From Oscillospiraceae bacterium (GTDB lineage: Bacteria > Bacillota_A > Clostridia > Oscillospirales > Oscillospiraceae), in contig JAFQHF010000065.1 in assembly GCA_017398105.1 (NCBI GenBank), forward strand, positions 1 to 44,211: DNA of 44,211 bases, written 5' to 3'. Shown in pieces: positions 22,879-30,814 of the stretch. Within the stretch, counting starts at the first letter, position 1, and each line of letters starts with the position of its first letter. The position numbers and the translations under genes were made by a program. Below the pieces are notes generated by a model that was not told the origin of the DNA, searched no databases, and was given only the letters and a program-made list of their open reading frames with translations.

Positions 22879-23745
22879 TCAGAGATTTCGGATGGCGGCA
22901 ATATATTCCGGTGCAGTGCCGCAGCAGCCGCCCAGAATGGCGGCACCGTTTTCCCTGCACTGCTTCACAATGGCGGCGAATTCTTCCGGTGTCTGTAAAT
23001 AGCGGGCGATGCCGTCGGGACCGATGGTGGGTACACCGGCATTGGGCTTGCAGATCAGAGGCCCTTTTACATACCGGCGCAGTTTGCTGACCAGATAGGG
23101 AGTCATCATATCCGCTGCCACGCAGTTGAAGCCTACCGCGGCAGCACCGGATTCCTCCAGTTCCCGCAGAATTTTGCAGGCATCGGCACCGGAGAACAGG
23201 GAACCGTCGCTCTGCATGGTAAAGGTATACAGGACGGCTCCGGCACCTTCCAGCTCAGCGGCGCAGAGAATGGCCTCCGCCTCCTGGCCGTACAGCAGGG
23301 TTTCTCCCACAAGAATGTCTGCACCGCCTTCCATCAGACCGTGGATCTGGCGGCGGTAGTTTTCCACCAGAAGATCAAAGGAGGCGGCATCCCAGCTGTC
23401 GCAGAAGGTTGCCAGGGTCGTCAGGTCACCGGCGATCAGGCAGCCGGGTGCGGCAGAGCGGCTGAGGGAAACCAGCGCTTCGTTGATCTTTTCTGTCTGA
23501 TTTTCCAGACCTACAGTTTTCAGGGCAATGGGCTGGGCCTGGAAGGTGGGGGCGTAGATGATCTGGGAACCGGCTTCGGCGTAGGCTCGCTGCAGGGCTA
23601 CCAGGGGTTCCGGATTTTCCAGAATCCAGGCTTCCGCACAGCAGCCTTTGGGCATGCCTGCGTTGCGCAGATTGGAGCCGGTGGCACCGTCCAGGATGTG
23701 AATGCCGTCTTTGATCTTCTGCTGGAATTGTTCTTTGGTGAGCAT
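22879..23745 (-). CDS. homocysteine S-methyltransferase-like protein
   Basis: A 288-residue (beta/alpha)8 protein. The N-terminus has ILDGATGSNLRNAGMP, the middle VGFNCVA, and the end AAILGGCCGTAPEYI. The Cys in GFNC and the Cys pair in GGCCG are the zinc ligands of this family, which binds the homocysteine thiolate to make methionine. It corresponds to the N-terminal domain of MetH or to free MmuM-type enzymes; the methyl donor is not evident. The start at 23745 follows AAGGAGGG. It is co-transcribed with birA. A complete cobalamin-dependent MetH is not present here. Confidence 0.85.
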   Translation of the reverse strand: MLTKEQFQQKIKDGIHILDGATGSNLRNAGMPKGCCAEAWILENPEPLVALQRAYAEAGSQIIYAPTFQAQPIALKTVGLENQTEKINEALVSLSRSAAPGCLIAGDLTTLATFCDSWDAASFDLLVENYRRQIHGLMEGGADILVGETLLYGQEAEAILCAAELEGAGAVLYTFTMQSDGSLFSGADACKILRELEESGAAAVGFNCVAADMMTPYLVSKLRRYVKGPLICKPNAGVPTIGPDGIARYLQTPEEFAAIVKQCRENGAAILGGCCGTAPEYIAAIRNL

Positions 23746-23865
23746 AAGCGATCCCTCCTTGCATTTGGGGACATTATAAACCAATTTGGAATTGAATGCA
23801 ACAATCATTGACCTTTTGGGTAAAATCTGTTACGATAGGCAAAACCAAGAAAAGGAGCATACCCC

Positions 23866-25089
23866 ATGAAGAAAACTGTATTACGAGAATATGCAAAACT
23901 CATCGTCCGCTGCGGCGTCAACGTCCAGAAGGGCCAGGAGGTCATCATCTATGCCGAGCTGGATCAGCCGGAGTTTGTGAAAATGGTGGTGGAAGAGGCC
24001 TATAAGGCCAAAGCAAAGAAGGTCACCGTGGAGTGGAGCTTCCAGCCTCTGGAGAAGATCCATGTCCGCTACCAGTCTGTCAAGACCCTGGGCACTGTGA
24101 CCGAGTGGCAGAAGGCCAAGCAGGAGCATATGTGCGAGGTCATTCCCTGCCGCATCCACATCATTTCCGAGGACCCCGATGGCCTGAAGGGCATGAATAT
24201 GGACAAGGTCACCAAGGCACGTCAGATGTCCTACCCCATTCTGAAGCCCTACCGTGACCGCCGGGAAAACAAGGAACAGTGGTGCATTGCTGCGGTTCCC
24301 GGTGAGGCCTGGGCAAAGAAGGTCTTCCCCGGTATGCGCACCAGCACGGCCATGGAAAAACTGTGGGAGGTTATTCTGGCAGCATCCCGTGTCACCGAGG
24401 ACCCCATCAAAGCCTGGGAGGAGCACAATGCAGATCTTCAGAGCCGCTGTGACTATATGAACAGCCTGAAGATCCGTTCCCTGCACTATACTGCAGACAA
24501 CGGCACCGATCTGACTGTGGGTATGATCCCCGAAGGCATGTGGCGCGGCGGCGGAGATACCAGCCTGCAGGGGATTTTCTTCAATCCCAACATCCCCACC
24601 GAGGAGTGCTTCATCTCTCCCATGAAGGGTCAGGCTGAGGGCATCGTCTATTCCACCAAGCCCCTTTCCTACCGGGGCCAGCTGATCGACAAGTTCTTTA
24701 TGCGATTTGAAAACGGCAAGGTGGTGGAAACCGGTGCAGAGCAGGGCGCCGAGCTGCTGAAGACCATGGTTTCCATGGACGAAGGCGCGGCATACCTGGG
24801 TGAATGCGCCCTGGTGCCCCAGAGAAGCCCCATCTGCGAAAGCGGCATCCTGTATTACAGCACTCTGTTTGATGAGAATGCCGCCTGCCATCTGGCTGTG
24901 GGTATGGGCTTTGCCGATACCATTGATGATTTCCAGAACAGAAGTCTGGAAGAGTGCCGGGAGCTGGGTGTCAACGATTCCATGATCCATGAGGACTTTA
25001 TGATCGGCTGCGACAGCATGAACATTGATGCCACCTGCGAGGATGGCAGTGTAGTGGCTATCTTCCGGAACGGCAACTGGGCATTCTGA
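23866..25089 (+). CDS. M29-family metallo-aminopeptidase (AmpS/AmpII type)
   Basis: A 407-residue protein starting VLREYAKLIVRCGVNVQKGQEVIIYAELDQPEFVKMVVEEAY, the typical N-terminal domain of M29 aminopeptidases. The catalytic half contains GMWRGGGDTS, the EGIVYSTKPLSYRGQLID segment, GECALVPQRSPICESG, FDENAACHLAVGMGF and HEDFMIGCDSMNIDA, where Glu, His and Asp bind the two metals. It trims peptides in the cytosol. AAAAGGAG precedes the ATG. It is transcribed divergently from the homocysteine methyltransferase gene. Confidence 0.92.
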   Translation: MKKTVLREYAKLIVRCGVNVQKGQEVIIYAELDQPEFVKMVVEEAYKAKAKKVTVEWSFQPLEKIHVRYQSVKTLGTVTEWQKAKQEHMCEVIPCRIHIISEDPDGLKGMNMDKVTKARQMSYPILKPYRDRRENKEQWCIAAVPGEAWAKKVFPGMRTSTAMEKLWEVILAASRVTEDPIKAWEEHNADLQSRCDYMNSLKIRSLHYTADNGTDLTVGMIPEGMWRGGGDTSLQGIFFNPNIPTEECFISPMKGQAEGIVYSTKPLSYRGQLIDKFFMRFENGKVVETGAEQGAELLKTMVSMDEGAAYLGECALVPQRSPICESGILYYSTLFDENAACHLAVGMGFADTIDDFQNRSLEECRELGVNDSMIHEDFMIGCDSMNIDATCEDGSVVAIFRNGNWAF

Positions 25090-25103
25090 CAGAAAAATCT
25101 ACG

Positions 25104-25124
25104 GTAGGGCGGGCTGCCCTGCAG
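25104..25124. repeat. GTAGGG-type palindrome, short copy
   Basis: GTAGGGCGGGCTGCCCTGCA lies between the aminopeptidase and acetyltransferase genes. It is the left half of the larger elements such as 16316-16387. Confidence 0.5.
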
Positions 25125-25145
25125 GAATAAAGGGAGGGAAAATTC

Positions 25146-25763
25146 ATGACAGAACGGGAAAAGATCCACAGCGGCGAAATCTACTGGCCCAATGACGATT
25201 CCATCATGACCGAGCAGCTGGGCTATCTGGATCTGATGGACGAGTACAACCGGACACCCCGGCGGCTGCAGAAAGAACGCAGTGAAATGCTGAAAAAGCT
25301 GTTCGCGGAGGTGGGAGAGAACTGTTATATCGAATCTCCCTACTTTGCCAACTGGGGCGGCCATCACGTGCATCTGGGCAGCAATATCTATGCCAATGCG
25401 GGGCTGAAGCTGGTGGATGATACTCATATCTATATTGGGGACTGCACCATGCTGGGCCCCAACGTGGTTCTGGCTACCGCCGGTCATCCCATTGACCCGG
25501 AACTGCGGGGCAGGGGATTGCAGTACAACCTGCCGGTGCGCATCGGCAGAAACTGCTGGCTGGGTGCCAGTGTCATCGTTATGCCCGGTGTGACCATTGG
25601 TGACAATACGGTCATCGGCGCGGGCAGCATCGTGACCAGGGACATTCCTTCCGGTGTGGTGGCGGTGGGCAATCCCTGCCGTGTGCTGCGCAAAGTAGGC
25701 CAGCACGACCGGGAATTCTACTGGCGGGATAAGACAATCGATCCGAAGCTGTTTGAAAAATAA
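25146..25763 (+). CDS. maltose/galactoside-type O-acetyltransferase
   Basis: A 205-residue protein. The N-terminal Mac-type helix region contains YLDLMDEYNRTPRRLQKER. It is followed by a left-handed hexapeptide beta helix (IYANAGLKLVDDTHIYIGDCTMLGPNVVLA, VRIGRNCWLGASVIVMPGVTIGDNTVIGAG). The catalytic His is in TAGHPID. It uses acetyl-CoA to acetylate a sugar, and trimers are usual. GGGAGGG precedes the start. LacA and Maa cannot be told apart by sequence alone. Confidence 0.9.
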   Translation: MTEREKIHSGEIYWPNDDSIMTEQLGYLDLMDEYNRTPRRLQKERSEMLKKLFAEVGENCYIESPYFANWGGHHVHLGSNIYANAGLKLVDDTHIYIGDCTMLGPNVVLATAGHPIDPELRGRGLQYNLPVRIGRNCWLGASVIVMPGVTIGDNTVIGAGSIVTRDIPSGVVAVGNPCRVLRKVGQHDREFYWRDKTIDPKLFEK

Positions 25764-25799
25764 TTTGCACAGCATCACGAAGTTCAAAGAACCAAACGC

Positions 25800-25899
25800 A
25801 GGGCGGGGTCATGACCCCGCCGGGCAGTTGCATCCCCTGGGTGGTATTGTCGGTACTGCTCAGTTTCAGAACTGCCCGGCGGAGGCGTGCCTCCGCCCT
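25800..25899. repeat. 100-bp nested palindromic element
   Basis: The ends are AGGGCGG and CCGCCCT. Nested inside are GGGGTCATGACCCC (25805-25818), a 12-bp perfect inverted pair CGCCGGGCAGTT / AACTGCCCGGCG around a 40-bp loop, and GGAGGCGTGCCTCC (25881-25894). It is a large member of the dispersed palindrome family. Confidence 0.65.
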
Positions 25900-25919
25900 A
25901 CATGTTCTCTGTATTGAAA

Positions 25920-25971
25920 TGTAAAATATACTTGACAATCATACTTTAAAATTGTAAAATATACTTGACAA
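25920..25971 (+). promoter_or_regulatory. promoter with duplicated 19-bp operator for the membrane protein/XRE pair
   Basis: TGTAAAATATACTTGACAA occurs twice (25920-25938 and 25953-25971), 33 bp apart. TTGACA in the first copy (25932-25937) and TAAAAT at the start of the second (25955-25960) form a promoter with a 17-bp spacer, so a protein bound to the repeats would control it. The XRE protein encoded at 26524 is the likely binder. Confidence 0.65.
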
Positions 25972-25989
25972 AAGAAAGGGGTGTCGGGA

Positions 25990-26520
25990 ATGTCTACAGA
26001 GAAAATGCTTTTTGGTTGTGCTGTCGCTTTGATGGCGATCGTACTGCTGTGCTTTGCTGTTATGTATATTGAGAAGAAGTTTCCGGGTGTGGATTATGAT
26101 GAGCGGCAGAAACAGATTCGGGGGAATGGTTTCCGCCTCGGGTTTGCGGTGGGGATCGTTTGGCAGATGGTATTGCTTGTGTTGATCGATCTGGGAAAGG
26201 AACTTCCTTTGGATCTCCCGACACTTGTTTTCATTGGGGTGGTGGTGCAGATTCTGGTGCACCATGTTTATTGTCTGCTGAATCATGCAGCGCTCCCGTT
26301 GAGCCAGAATATGGGCCTGACCATTGGAGGATATCTGTTGACAGGCTTTATGCATCTGATCAGTTTCCGGAATAATATGGAACTCTATCAGAAAATAGGT
26401 GGGCAGTTGGGATATACAGAACCCTGGGCAGGTATTTGGATGAAGCTGCTTCTGGCTCTTAGTTTTTTTGTTCTGGCTGTCCTGCATTTGATTGCACTGC
26501 TGCGGGAGAAGAGGGAGTGA
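25990..26520 (+). CDS. multi-helix membrane protein with DER motif, partner of an XRE regulator
   Basis: A 176-residue protein. An N-terminal helix (LFGCAVALMAIVLLCFAVMYI) is followed by a cytoplasmic VDYDERQKQIRGNG motif and about four further hydrophobic helices. The D-E-R-Q motif in this position recalls DUF3796/DUF2178-type proteins. The start at 25990 sits 8 bases after AAAGGGG; a GTG at 25981 is less likely. It is encoded just ahead of an XRE regulator, with a duplicated operator in the promoter. Its function is unknown; it may be a transporter-like or stress-sensing partner. Confidence 0.7.
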   Translation: MSTEKMLFGCAVALMAIVLLCFAVMYIEKKFPGVDYDERQKQIRGNGFRLGFAVGIVWQMVLLVLIDLGKELPLDLPTLVFIGVVVQILVHHVYCLLNHAALPLSQNMGLTIGGYLLTGFMHLISFRNNMELYQKIGGQLGYTEPWAGIWMKLLLALSFFVLAVLHLIALLREKRE

Positions 26521-26523
26521 GAC

Positions 26524-26742
26524 GTGGGGAAGAATTATGCGATGAAGCAGGCGAGAGCTGCGGCAGGACTTTCCCAGCAGGAATTGGCGGATAAGCTGGG
26601 TGTTTCCCGACAGACCATCAACGCCATTGAAAAGGGAGACTATAATCCGACGATCAAACTCTGTATCGGGATCTGCCGGGTTCTGGAACTGACGCTGAAT
26701 GATCTGTTCTGGGATGAAGAAGAGATTTTTGAAAAAAAGTGA
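26524..26742 (+). CDS. XRE-family HTH regulator
   Basis: A 72-residue single-domain HTH: KQARAAAGLSQQELADKLGVSRQTINAIEKGDYNPTIKLCIGICRVLELTLNDLFW. This is the short YozG-like type, usually encoded with a small membrane protein, as here. A GTG start at 26524 follows GGGAG; an ATG at 26542 is equally possible. It probably controls its own operon through the repeated 19-bp sites at 25920-25971. Confidence 0.85.
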   Translation: MGKNYAMKQARAAAGLSQQELADKLGVSRQTINAIEKGDYNPTIKLCIGICRVLELTLNDLFWDEEEIFEKK

Positions 26743-26751
26743 AAATAATGC

Positions 26752-26780
26752 TTGCATTTTGATGACGGGTGTGTTATGAT
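26752..26780 (+). promoter_or_regulatory. promoter of rpmE
   Basis: TTGCAT (26752-26757), a 17-bp spacer and TATGAT (26775-26780), 67 bp ahead of the L31 start codon. Confidence 0.7.
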
Positions 26781-26846
26781 ATCCGGGCGATTAAAGATTG
26801 CTTAGGGCATCTATGCCCTTTAACTGATACGAAAGAGGTGAACGAA

Positions 26847-27047
26847 ATGAAGGAAGGTATCCATCCCAAGTACGAACAGACCACCATCCGCTGCGCCTGC
26901 GGCAATGTCTTTACTACCGGTTCTACCAAGAAGGACATTCGTGTTGAGATCTGCTCCAAGTGCCACCCTTTCTATACCGGCAAGCAGAAGCTGGTTGACA
27001 CCGGTGGACGTGTTGATCGCTTCAACAAGCGTTTTGGCCTGAAGTAA
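26847..27047 (+). CDS. rpmE: 50S ribosomal protein L31 (zinc-binding type)
   Basis: A 66-residue protein ([22 protein letters not shown]...[31 protein letters not shown]). The CxC at 16/18 and CxxC near residues 36-39 hold zinc, so this is the Zn-dependent form made when zinc is sufficient. GAAAGAGG precedes the ATG at 26847; the frame is open further upstream without support. It is followed by a terminator. Confidence 0.96.
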   Translation: MKEGIHPKYEQTTIRCACGNVFTTGSTKKDIRVEICSKCHPFYTGKQKLVDTGGRVDRFNKRFGLK

Positions 27048-27060
27048 GAAACGAAAATTT

Positions 27061-27092
27061 CCGCATCACGGTTTCGTGGTGCGGATTTTTTT
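27061..27092 (+). terminator. terminator of rpmE
   Basis: CCGCATCACG (27061-27070) and CGTGGTGCGG (27075-27084) pair with one G-T, and a T-run follows. Confidence 0.85.
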
Positions 27093-27122
27093 GTTTGTTT
27101 ACAATTTTCGTCAGGAAATTTC

Positions 27123-27152
27123 TTGTCCCGACCGTACATAATGTGGTATACT
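27123..27152 (+). promoter_or_regulatory. probable promoter of hflX
   Basis: TTGTCC (27123-27128), an 18-bp spacer and TATACT (27147-27152). The hflX start is 58 bp downstream. Confidence 0.55.
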
Positions 27153-27170
27153 GTAAAAAAGACGAATCCG

Positions 27171-27192
27171 GTAGGGCAGCTGTCCCTGCTGT
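27171..27192. repeat. GTAGGG-type palindrome, short copy, in the hflX leader
   Basis: GTAGGGCAGCTGTCCCTGCTG lacks a full partner end. It lies between promoter and ribosome site and so is transcribed as part of the hflX leader. Confidence 0.45.
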
Positions 27193-27209
27193 GTCCCATT
27201 GGAGGAACT

Positions 27210-28478
27210 ATGGAAGCAACATTTGAAGAACATGTGCAGGAACGGGCTGTGCTGGTTGGCCTGAACGCCGACTGCTTTAAGAAAGACCAGACCGCTACCG
27301 AGGAAACCATTGAGGAACTGGAAGCTCTGCTGGAAACCGCAGGCGGCTTCTGCACCGGCAAGGTGCTGCAGAACCGGCATACTCCGGATTCCCACAGCTT
27401 TATCGGCGAGGGCAAGGCTCTGGAAGTGAAAATGCTGGTGGAGGCCACCGCATCCACCATGGTGGTCTTTGACAACGAACTGTCTCCCGGAAATATCCGG
27501 GCTCTGGAGGAGATCATCGGCGTGACGGTTCTGGACAGAAGCGCGCTGATCCTGGATATCTTTGCCCAGCGGGCCAAGACCAAGGAAGGCCGGCTTCAGG
27601 TGGAGCTGGCTCAGTACAAATACCTGCTGCCCCGGCTTTCCGGCATGGGCAAAAGCCTTTCCCGCCAGGGCGGCGGCATCGGCACCCGGGGCCCCGGTGA
27701 GACCAAGCTGGAATCGGATCGCCGCCACATCCGGGAGCGGATCAACCGGCTGGAAGAGGAACTGGAGCAGGTCCGCAAGGTCCGTGCCGTCCAGCGGGAG
27801 CGCAGAAGAAAGAATTCCGTGCCGGTGGTGGCCATCGTGGGTTATACCAACGCAGGCAAGTCTACGCTCCTGAATCAGCTGACGGATGCGGGTATTCCTG
27901 CCAACAACCGGCTGTTTGATACCCTGGATACCACCTCCCGGCAGCTGACGGTGTCGGACAATCTGGATGTGATTCTCTCTGATACCGTTGGATTTATTGC
28001 AAAGCTGCCCCACCATCTGGTGAATGCCTTCCATGCAACGCTGGAGGAACTGGAATATGCGGATCTTTTGCTTCATGTGATCGATGCCTCCGATCCCAAC
28101 CGGGAGGAGCATATTGAGGTGGTGGAAAAGCTGATCGGAAAGCTTTCCAAACCTGAAACCCCGGTGTTGCGGTGCTATAATAAGGCCGATCTGGTGTTCC
28201 CGGAGGATATCCCTCACGGTGACGGGATCGTGCCCATTTCCGCCAAGCGGGGCATGAATATGGACGGCCTGCTGAAAGCCATTGAAAAGGCTCTGGATCA
28301 GGCGAGGCACCATGCGATTTTCTGTCTGCCCTATTCCATGGGCGGCATGGTGGAGACGCTCCACAGCAATGCCCAGGTAAAAAACGTGGAGTATACCGCT
28401 GACGGTATCGAAGTGGAAGCCATCGTGGACGAGATCCTCTATGGCCGTCTGCGAAACTATATTGCGCTGGAGCTGTAA
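27210..28478 (+). CDS. hflX: ribosome-associated GTPase HflX
   Basis: A 422-residue protein. The N-terminal HflX domain contains ELSPGNIRALEEIIGVTVLDRSALILDIFAQRAKTKEGRLQVELAQYKYLLPRL and the Gly-rich GGGIGTRGPGETKLESDRR. A coiled-coil linker and a G domain follow, with P-loop GYTNAGKST, DTVGFI and NKAD. HflX splits or rescues stalled 70S ribosomes in stress. The start at 27210 has GGAGG 5 bases ahead; the frame continues upstream but without a site and through the promoter region. Every key motif is intact. Confidence 0.95.
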   Translation: MEATFEEHVQERAVLVGLNADCFKKDQTATEETIEELEALLETAGGFCTGKVLQNRHTPDSHSFIGEGKALEVKMLVEATASTMVVFDNELSPGNIRALEEIIGVTVLDRSALILDIFAQRAKTKEGRLQVELAQYKYLLPRLSGMGKSLSRQGGGIGTRGPGETKLESDRRHIRERINRLEEELEQVRKVRAVQRERRRKNSVPVVAIVGYTNAGKSTLLNQLTDAGIPANNRLFDTLDTTSRQLTVSDNLDVILSDTVGFIAKLPHHLVNAFHATLEELEYADLLLHVIDASDPNREEHIEVVEKLIGKLSKPETPVLRCYNKADLVFPEDIPHGDGIVPISAKRGMNMDGLLKAIEKALDQARHHAIFCLPYSMGGMVETLHSNAQVKNVEYTADGIEVEAIVDEILYGRLRNYIALEL

Positions 28479-28488
28479 GGGAAAAACG

Positions 28489-28508
28489 GCGGCTTGCGGG
28501 CAAGCCGC
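28489..28508. repeat. short palindrome between hflX and the YigZ gene
   Basis: GCGGCTTG (28489-28496) and CAAGCCGC (28501-28508) pair perfectly, as in the left hairpin of the element at 16316. There is no T-run, so it is a repeat-family member more than a terminator. Confidence 0.5.
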
Positions 28509-28543
28509 ACTGCTACACATTATTTCATATGGAGCTGTGATCC

Positions 28544-29173
28544 ATGGATGAATATCTGGTGCCGACAGCGTTCGGCGAGGACGAATTTTATGAAAAGAAA
28601 TCCCACTTCATCGGCCGTGTCTGGCCGGTGGAGACAGAGGAGGAAGCCCTGGCGAAAATCCAGGAGATGAAAAAGCAGCATTATGATGCCACTCACAACT
28701 GCTGGGCCTACATCATCAAAGATGGTGCCGTGCGGTTTTCTGACGACGGAGAACCCGGCGGTACGGCAGGCATGCCCATGCTGCAGGTGCTGCAGCGGGA
28801 GGGACTTTACAACATAGTCTGTGTGGTGACCCGGTATTTCGGCGGTATCCTGCTGGGCGCAGGCGGCCTTGTGCGGGCTTATACCAAGGGGGCCAAGATC
28901 GCTGTGGACGCAGCCGGAAAGTCCATGAAACGGGTCTGGACGGTGCTGTATGTGCCCTGCCCCTACACGTTTTATGAACGGGTGAAGCTGGAGGTGGCAG
29001 CCTTCGGCGGCATCATCCGGCAGACGGATTTCGGCGCGGAAGTGGAGCTGGAGCTGCTGTTCCCGGAAAAACAGGCACAGCCCTTCCTGGACAGGCTGAC
29101 GGACATGACCTCCGGTACGGTGGAGGGTATGGAGACCGGGCAGGAATATAAAGCATTTCCGGTTGACAGTTGA
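28544..29173 (+). CDS. YigZ/IMPACT-family protein
   Basis: A 209-residue protein. The N-terminal UPF0029 domain contains KSHFIGRVWPVETEEEA, HNCWAYII, FSDDGEPGGTAGMPML and VTRYFGGILLGAGGLVRAYTKGA, all hallmarks. A smaller C-terminal ferredoxin-like domain (DUF1949) follows. Members are implicated in translation regulation or ribosome contact, but the bacterial role is not settled. Its last three residues (V-D-S) and stop codon are read from the left arm of the repeat at 29162, so a repeat insertion has reset the C-terminus. Confidence 0.9.
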   Translation: MDEYLVPTAFGEDEFYEKKSHFIGRVWPVETEEEALAKIQEMKKQHYDATHNCWAYIIKDGAVRFSDDGEPGGTAGMPMLQVLQREGLYNIVCVVTRYFGGILLGAGGLVRAYTKGAKIAVDAAGKSMKRVWTVLYVPCPYTFYERVKLEVAAFGGIIRQTDFGAEVELELLFPEKQAQPFLDRLTDMTSGTVEGMETGQEYKAFPVDS

Positions 29174-29243
29174 AAATTGACAGTGGACAGTTTGGATTTT
29201 GATTATAAAAATAACTGTCAACTGTAAACTGTCAATTGTCAAC
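29162..29243. repeat. inverted repeat built from GTTGACAGT-like units
   Basis: The left arm 29162-29192 and right arm 29213-29243 are imperfect reverse complements made of TTGACAGT/ACTGTCAA units, around a 20-bp AT-rich centre. The arm supplies the end of the upstream coding sequence. The design resembles 18930-19042. Confidence 0.65.
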
Positions 29244-29277
29244 TTCAGAAATCTTACAGATTTAGTGGGGGTATCAT

Positions 29278-30291
29278 ATGACCGTGCGGGAAGAACTGGA
29301 ACGTCAGGAACACAGAAGATTGAACCCTCTGGCATCCTTTGCGGACAAGTCCAGGGGCCGTCCACGGTTTGAGGAAGACCGGGAGGGAGACGTGCGCACC
29401 TGCTATCAGCGGGATATCGACCGGATCGTACATAGCAAGTCCTTCCGCCGCCTGATGCACAAAACACAGGTATTTCTGCAGCCGGAAGGAGACCACTATC
29501 GTACCCGCATGACCCATACCCTGGAGGTGGCGCGGATTGCCAGCACCATTACCCGGGCGCTGGGTTTGAACGAAGATCTGGCGGAGGCCATTGCCATGGG
29601 TCATGACCTGGGACATACCCCCTTCGGCCATGCCGGCGAAGTTGCGCTGACCCAGTGTCTGGGAAAGCCCTTCCGCCACAATGAGCAGAGCCTGCGGGTG
29701 GTGGATGTGCTGGAAAAGGACGGAATGGGGCTGAATCTGACCCATGAGGTGCGCAACGGCATCCTCTGTCATACCGGTGATCCCTGGCCTGACACGCTTG
29801 AGGGCCAGATCGTCCGCCGAAGCGATCAGATCGCCTATGTGAACCATGATATCGATGATGCCATCCGGGCGGGTATTCTGACGGATGCGGATATTCCCAG
29901 GGCGATTACCAATATTCTGGGCCATTCCCACTCTGTCCGTATCAATACCCTGGTGACGGATGCGATCCAAACCTCCCGGGAGGCAGGCACGGTGATGCTC
30001 TCGCCTCAGGTGGAAAAGGCGCTGAAGGATCTGCGTTCGTTCATGTTTGAGCGGGTCTACCGCAATCCCATAGCCAAGGCTGAGGAGAGCAAGGCAAAGG
30101 CTCTGCTGTCCAAAATGTTCGAATATTACATGCGCCATCCGGAAGCCCTGCCGGAGGATTTTCATCCCCAGCTGAGCTTCGACGGCATGGAGCGCACAGT
30201 CTGCGATTATATTGCAGGCATGACGGACAATTATGCGGTGGACAAATATACCGAGATTTTCATCCCCACGGGCTGGCAAGTCCGGGGATAA
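29278..30291 (+). CDS. dgt: deoxyguanosinetriphosphate triphosphohydrolase-like protein
   Basis: A 337-residue HD-domain enzyme that hydrolyses dNTPs to the nucleoside and triphosphate. It starts REELERQEHRRLNPLASFADKSRGR. The HD motifs are RMTHTLEVARIAS, AIAMGHDLGHTPFGHAGE and AYVNHDIDDAIRAG (metal ligands His, HD and Asp). The FRHNEQSLRVV segment is typical of the short, type-2-like dNTPases. A GTGGGGG site precedes the ATG. It is placed before dnaG, a neighbourhood common in Clostridia, where the set dgt-dnaG-sigma is conserved. Confidence 0.93.
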   Translation: MTVREELERQEHRRLNPLASFADKSRGRPRFEEDREGDVRTCYQRDIDRIVHSKSFRRLMHKTQVFLQPEGDHYRTRMTHTLEVARIASTITRALGLNEDLAEAIAMGHDLGHTPFGHAGEVALTQCLGKPFRHNEQSLRVVDVLEKDGMGLNLTHEVRNGILCHTGDPWPDTLEGQIVRRSDQIAYVNHDIDDAIRAGILTDADIPRAITNILGHSHSVRINTLVTDAIQTSREAGTVMLSPQVEKALKDLRSFMFERVYRNPIAKAEESKAKALLSKMFEYYMRHPEALPEDFHPQLSFDGMERTVCDYIAGMTDNYAVDKYTEIFIPTGWQVRG

Positions 30292-30331
30292 TGTGGTATC
30301 ATTATGTTGTAAATTGGAGGATCTAAGTATT

Positions 30332-30778
30332 ATGAAAAAGAGAGTATTTGTACAGTCACTGCTGATTTTACTGCCTGTTCTGGCGGTGGGGCTGGCAACA
30401 ACTCAAAACAGTGTTACGGTCTTTGATACGGTCAGCGGACAGACCCGGTATTTTTCCTATTTTGACATTTTGCCTGTGAGCAATTTGCAGATGATCACTC
30501 CACTGACAGCCCTGTGCAGTGTTGCCAGCGGCATTCTGGCAGCAATTTATATGGCAAAGAAGAAACCCGCGCTTCTGAAGGCTTCCGGCTATGCGGCAAT
30601 TGCTTCCGTCTGTCTGGCAGCCATTCCTACAGTGATGCGTGAGACCGTTATGGTGATCCCCAATGTGGGTCTGCCGATTTTTATGGTGATCCACTTCATC
30701 TGCTGCAGTATGCTGCCCAAACTGGAGGCTGCGGAACAGCCCCAGAAAACAAAACATAAGAGACTGCCGAACCGCTGA
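30332..30778 (+). CDS. small four-helix membrane protein
   Basis: A 148-residue protein with GGAGG before the ATG at 30332. It has hydrophobic segments at about 6-23, 50-72, 83-100 and 108-127. A short extracytoplasmic loop after helix 1 reads TTQNSVTVFDTVSGQTRYFSYF, and the C-terminus is basic and polar. No family was recognised. It is inserted between dgt and dnaG, which are usually adjacent. Confidence 0.65.
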   Translation: MKKRVFVQSLLILLPVLAVGLATTQNSVTVFDTVSGQTRYFSYFDILPVSNLQMITPLTALCSVASGILAAIYMAKKKPALLKASGYAAIASVCLAAIPTVMRETVMVIPNVGLPIFMVIHFICCSMLPKLEAAEQPQKTKHKRLPNR

Positions 30779-30814
30779 GAGGCAGGTTCCATTTTTTAGG
30801 AAAGGAGGGGGATC

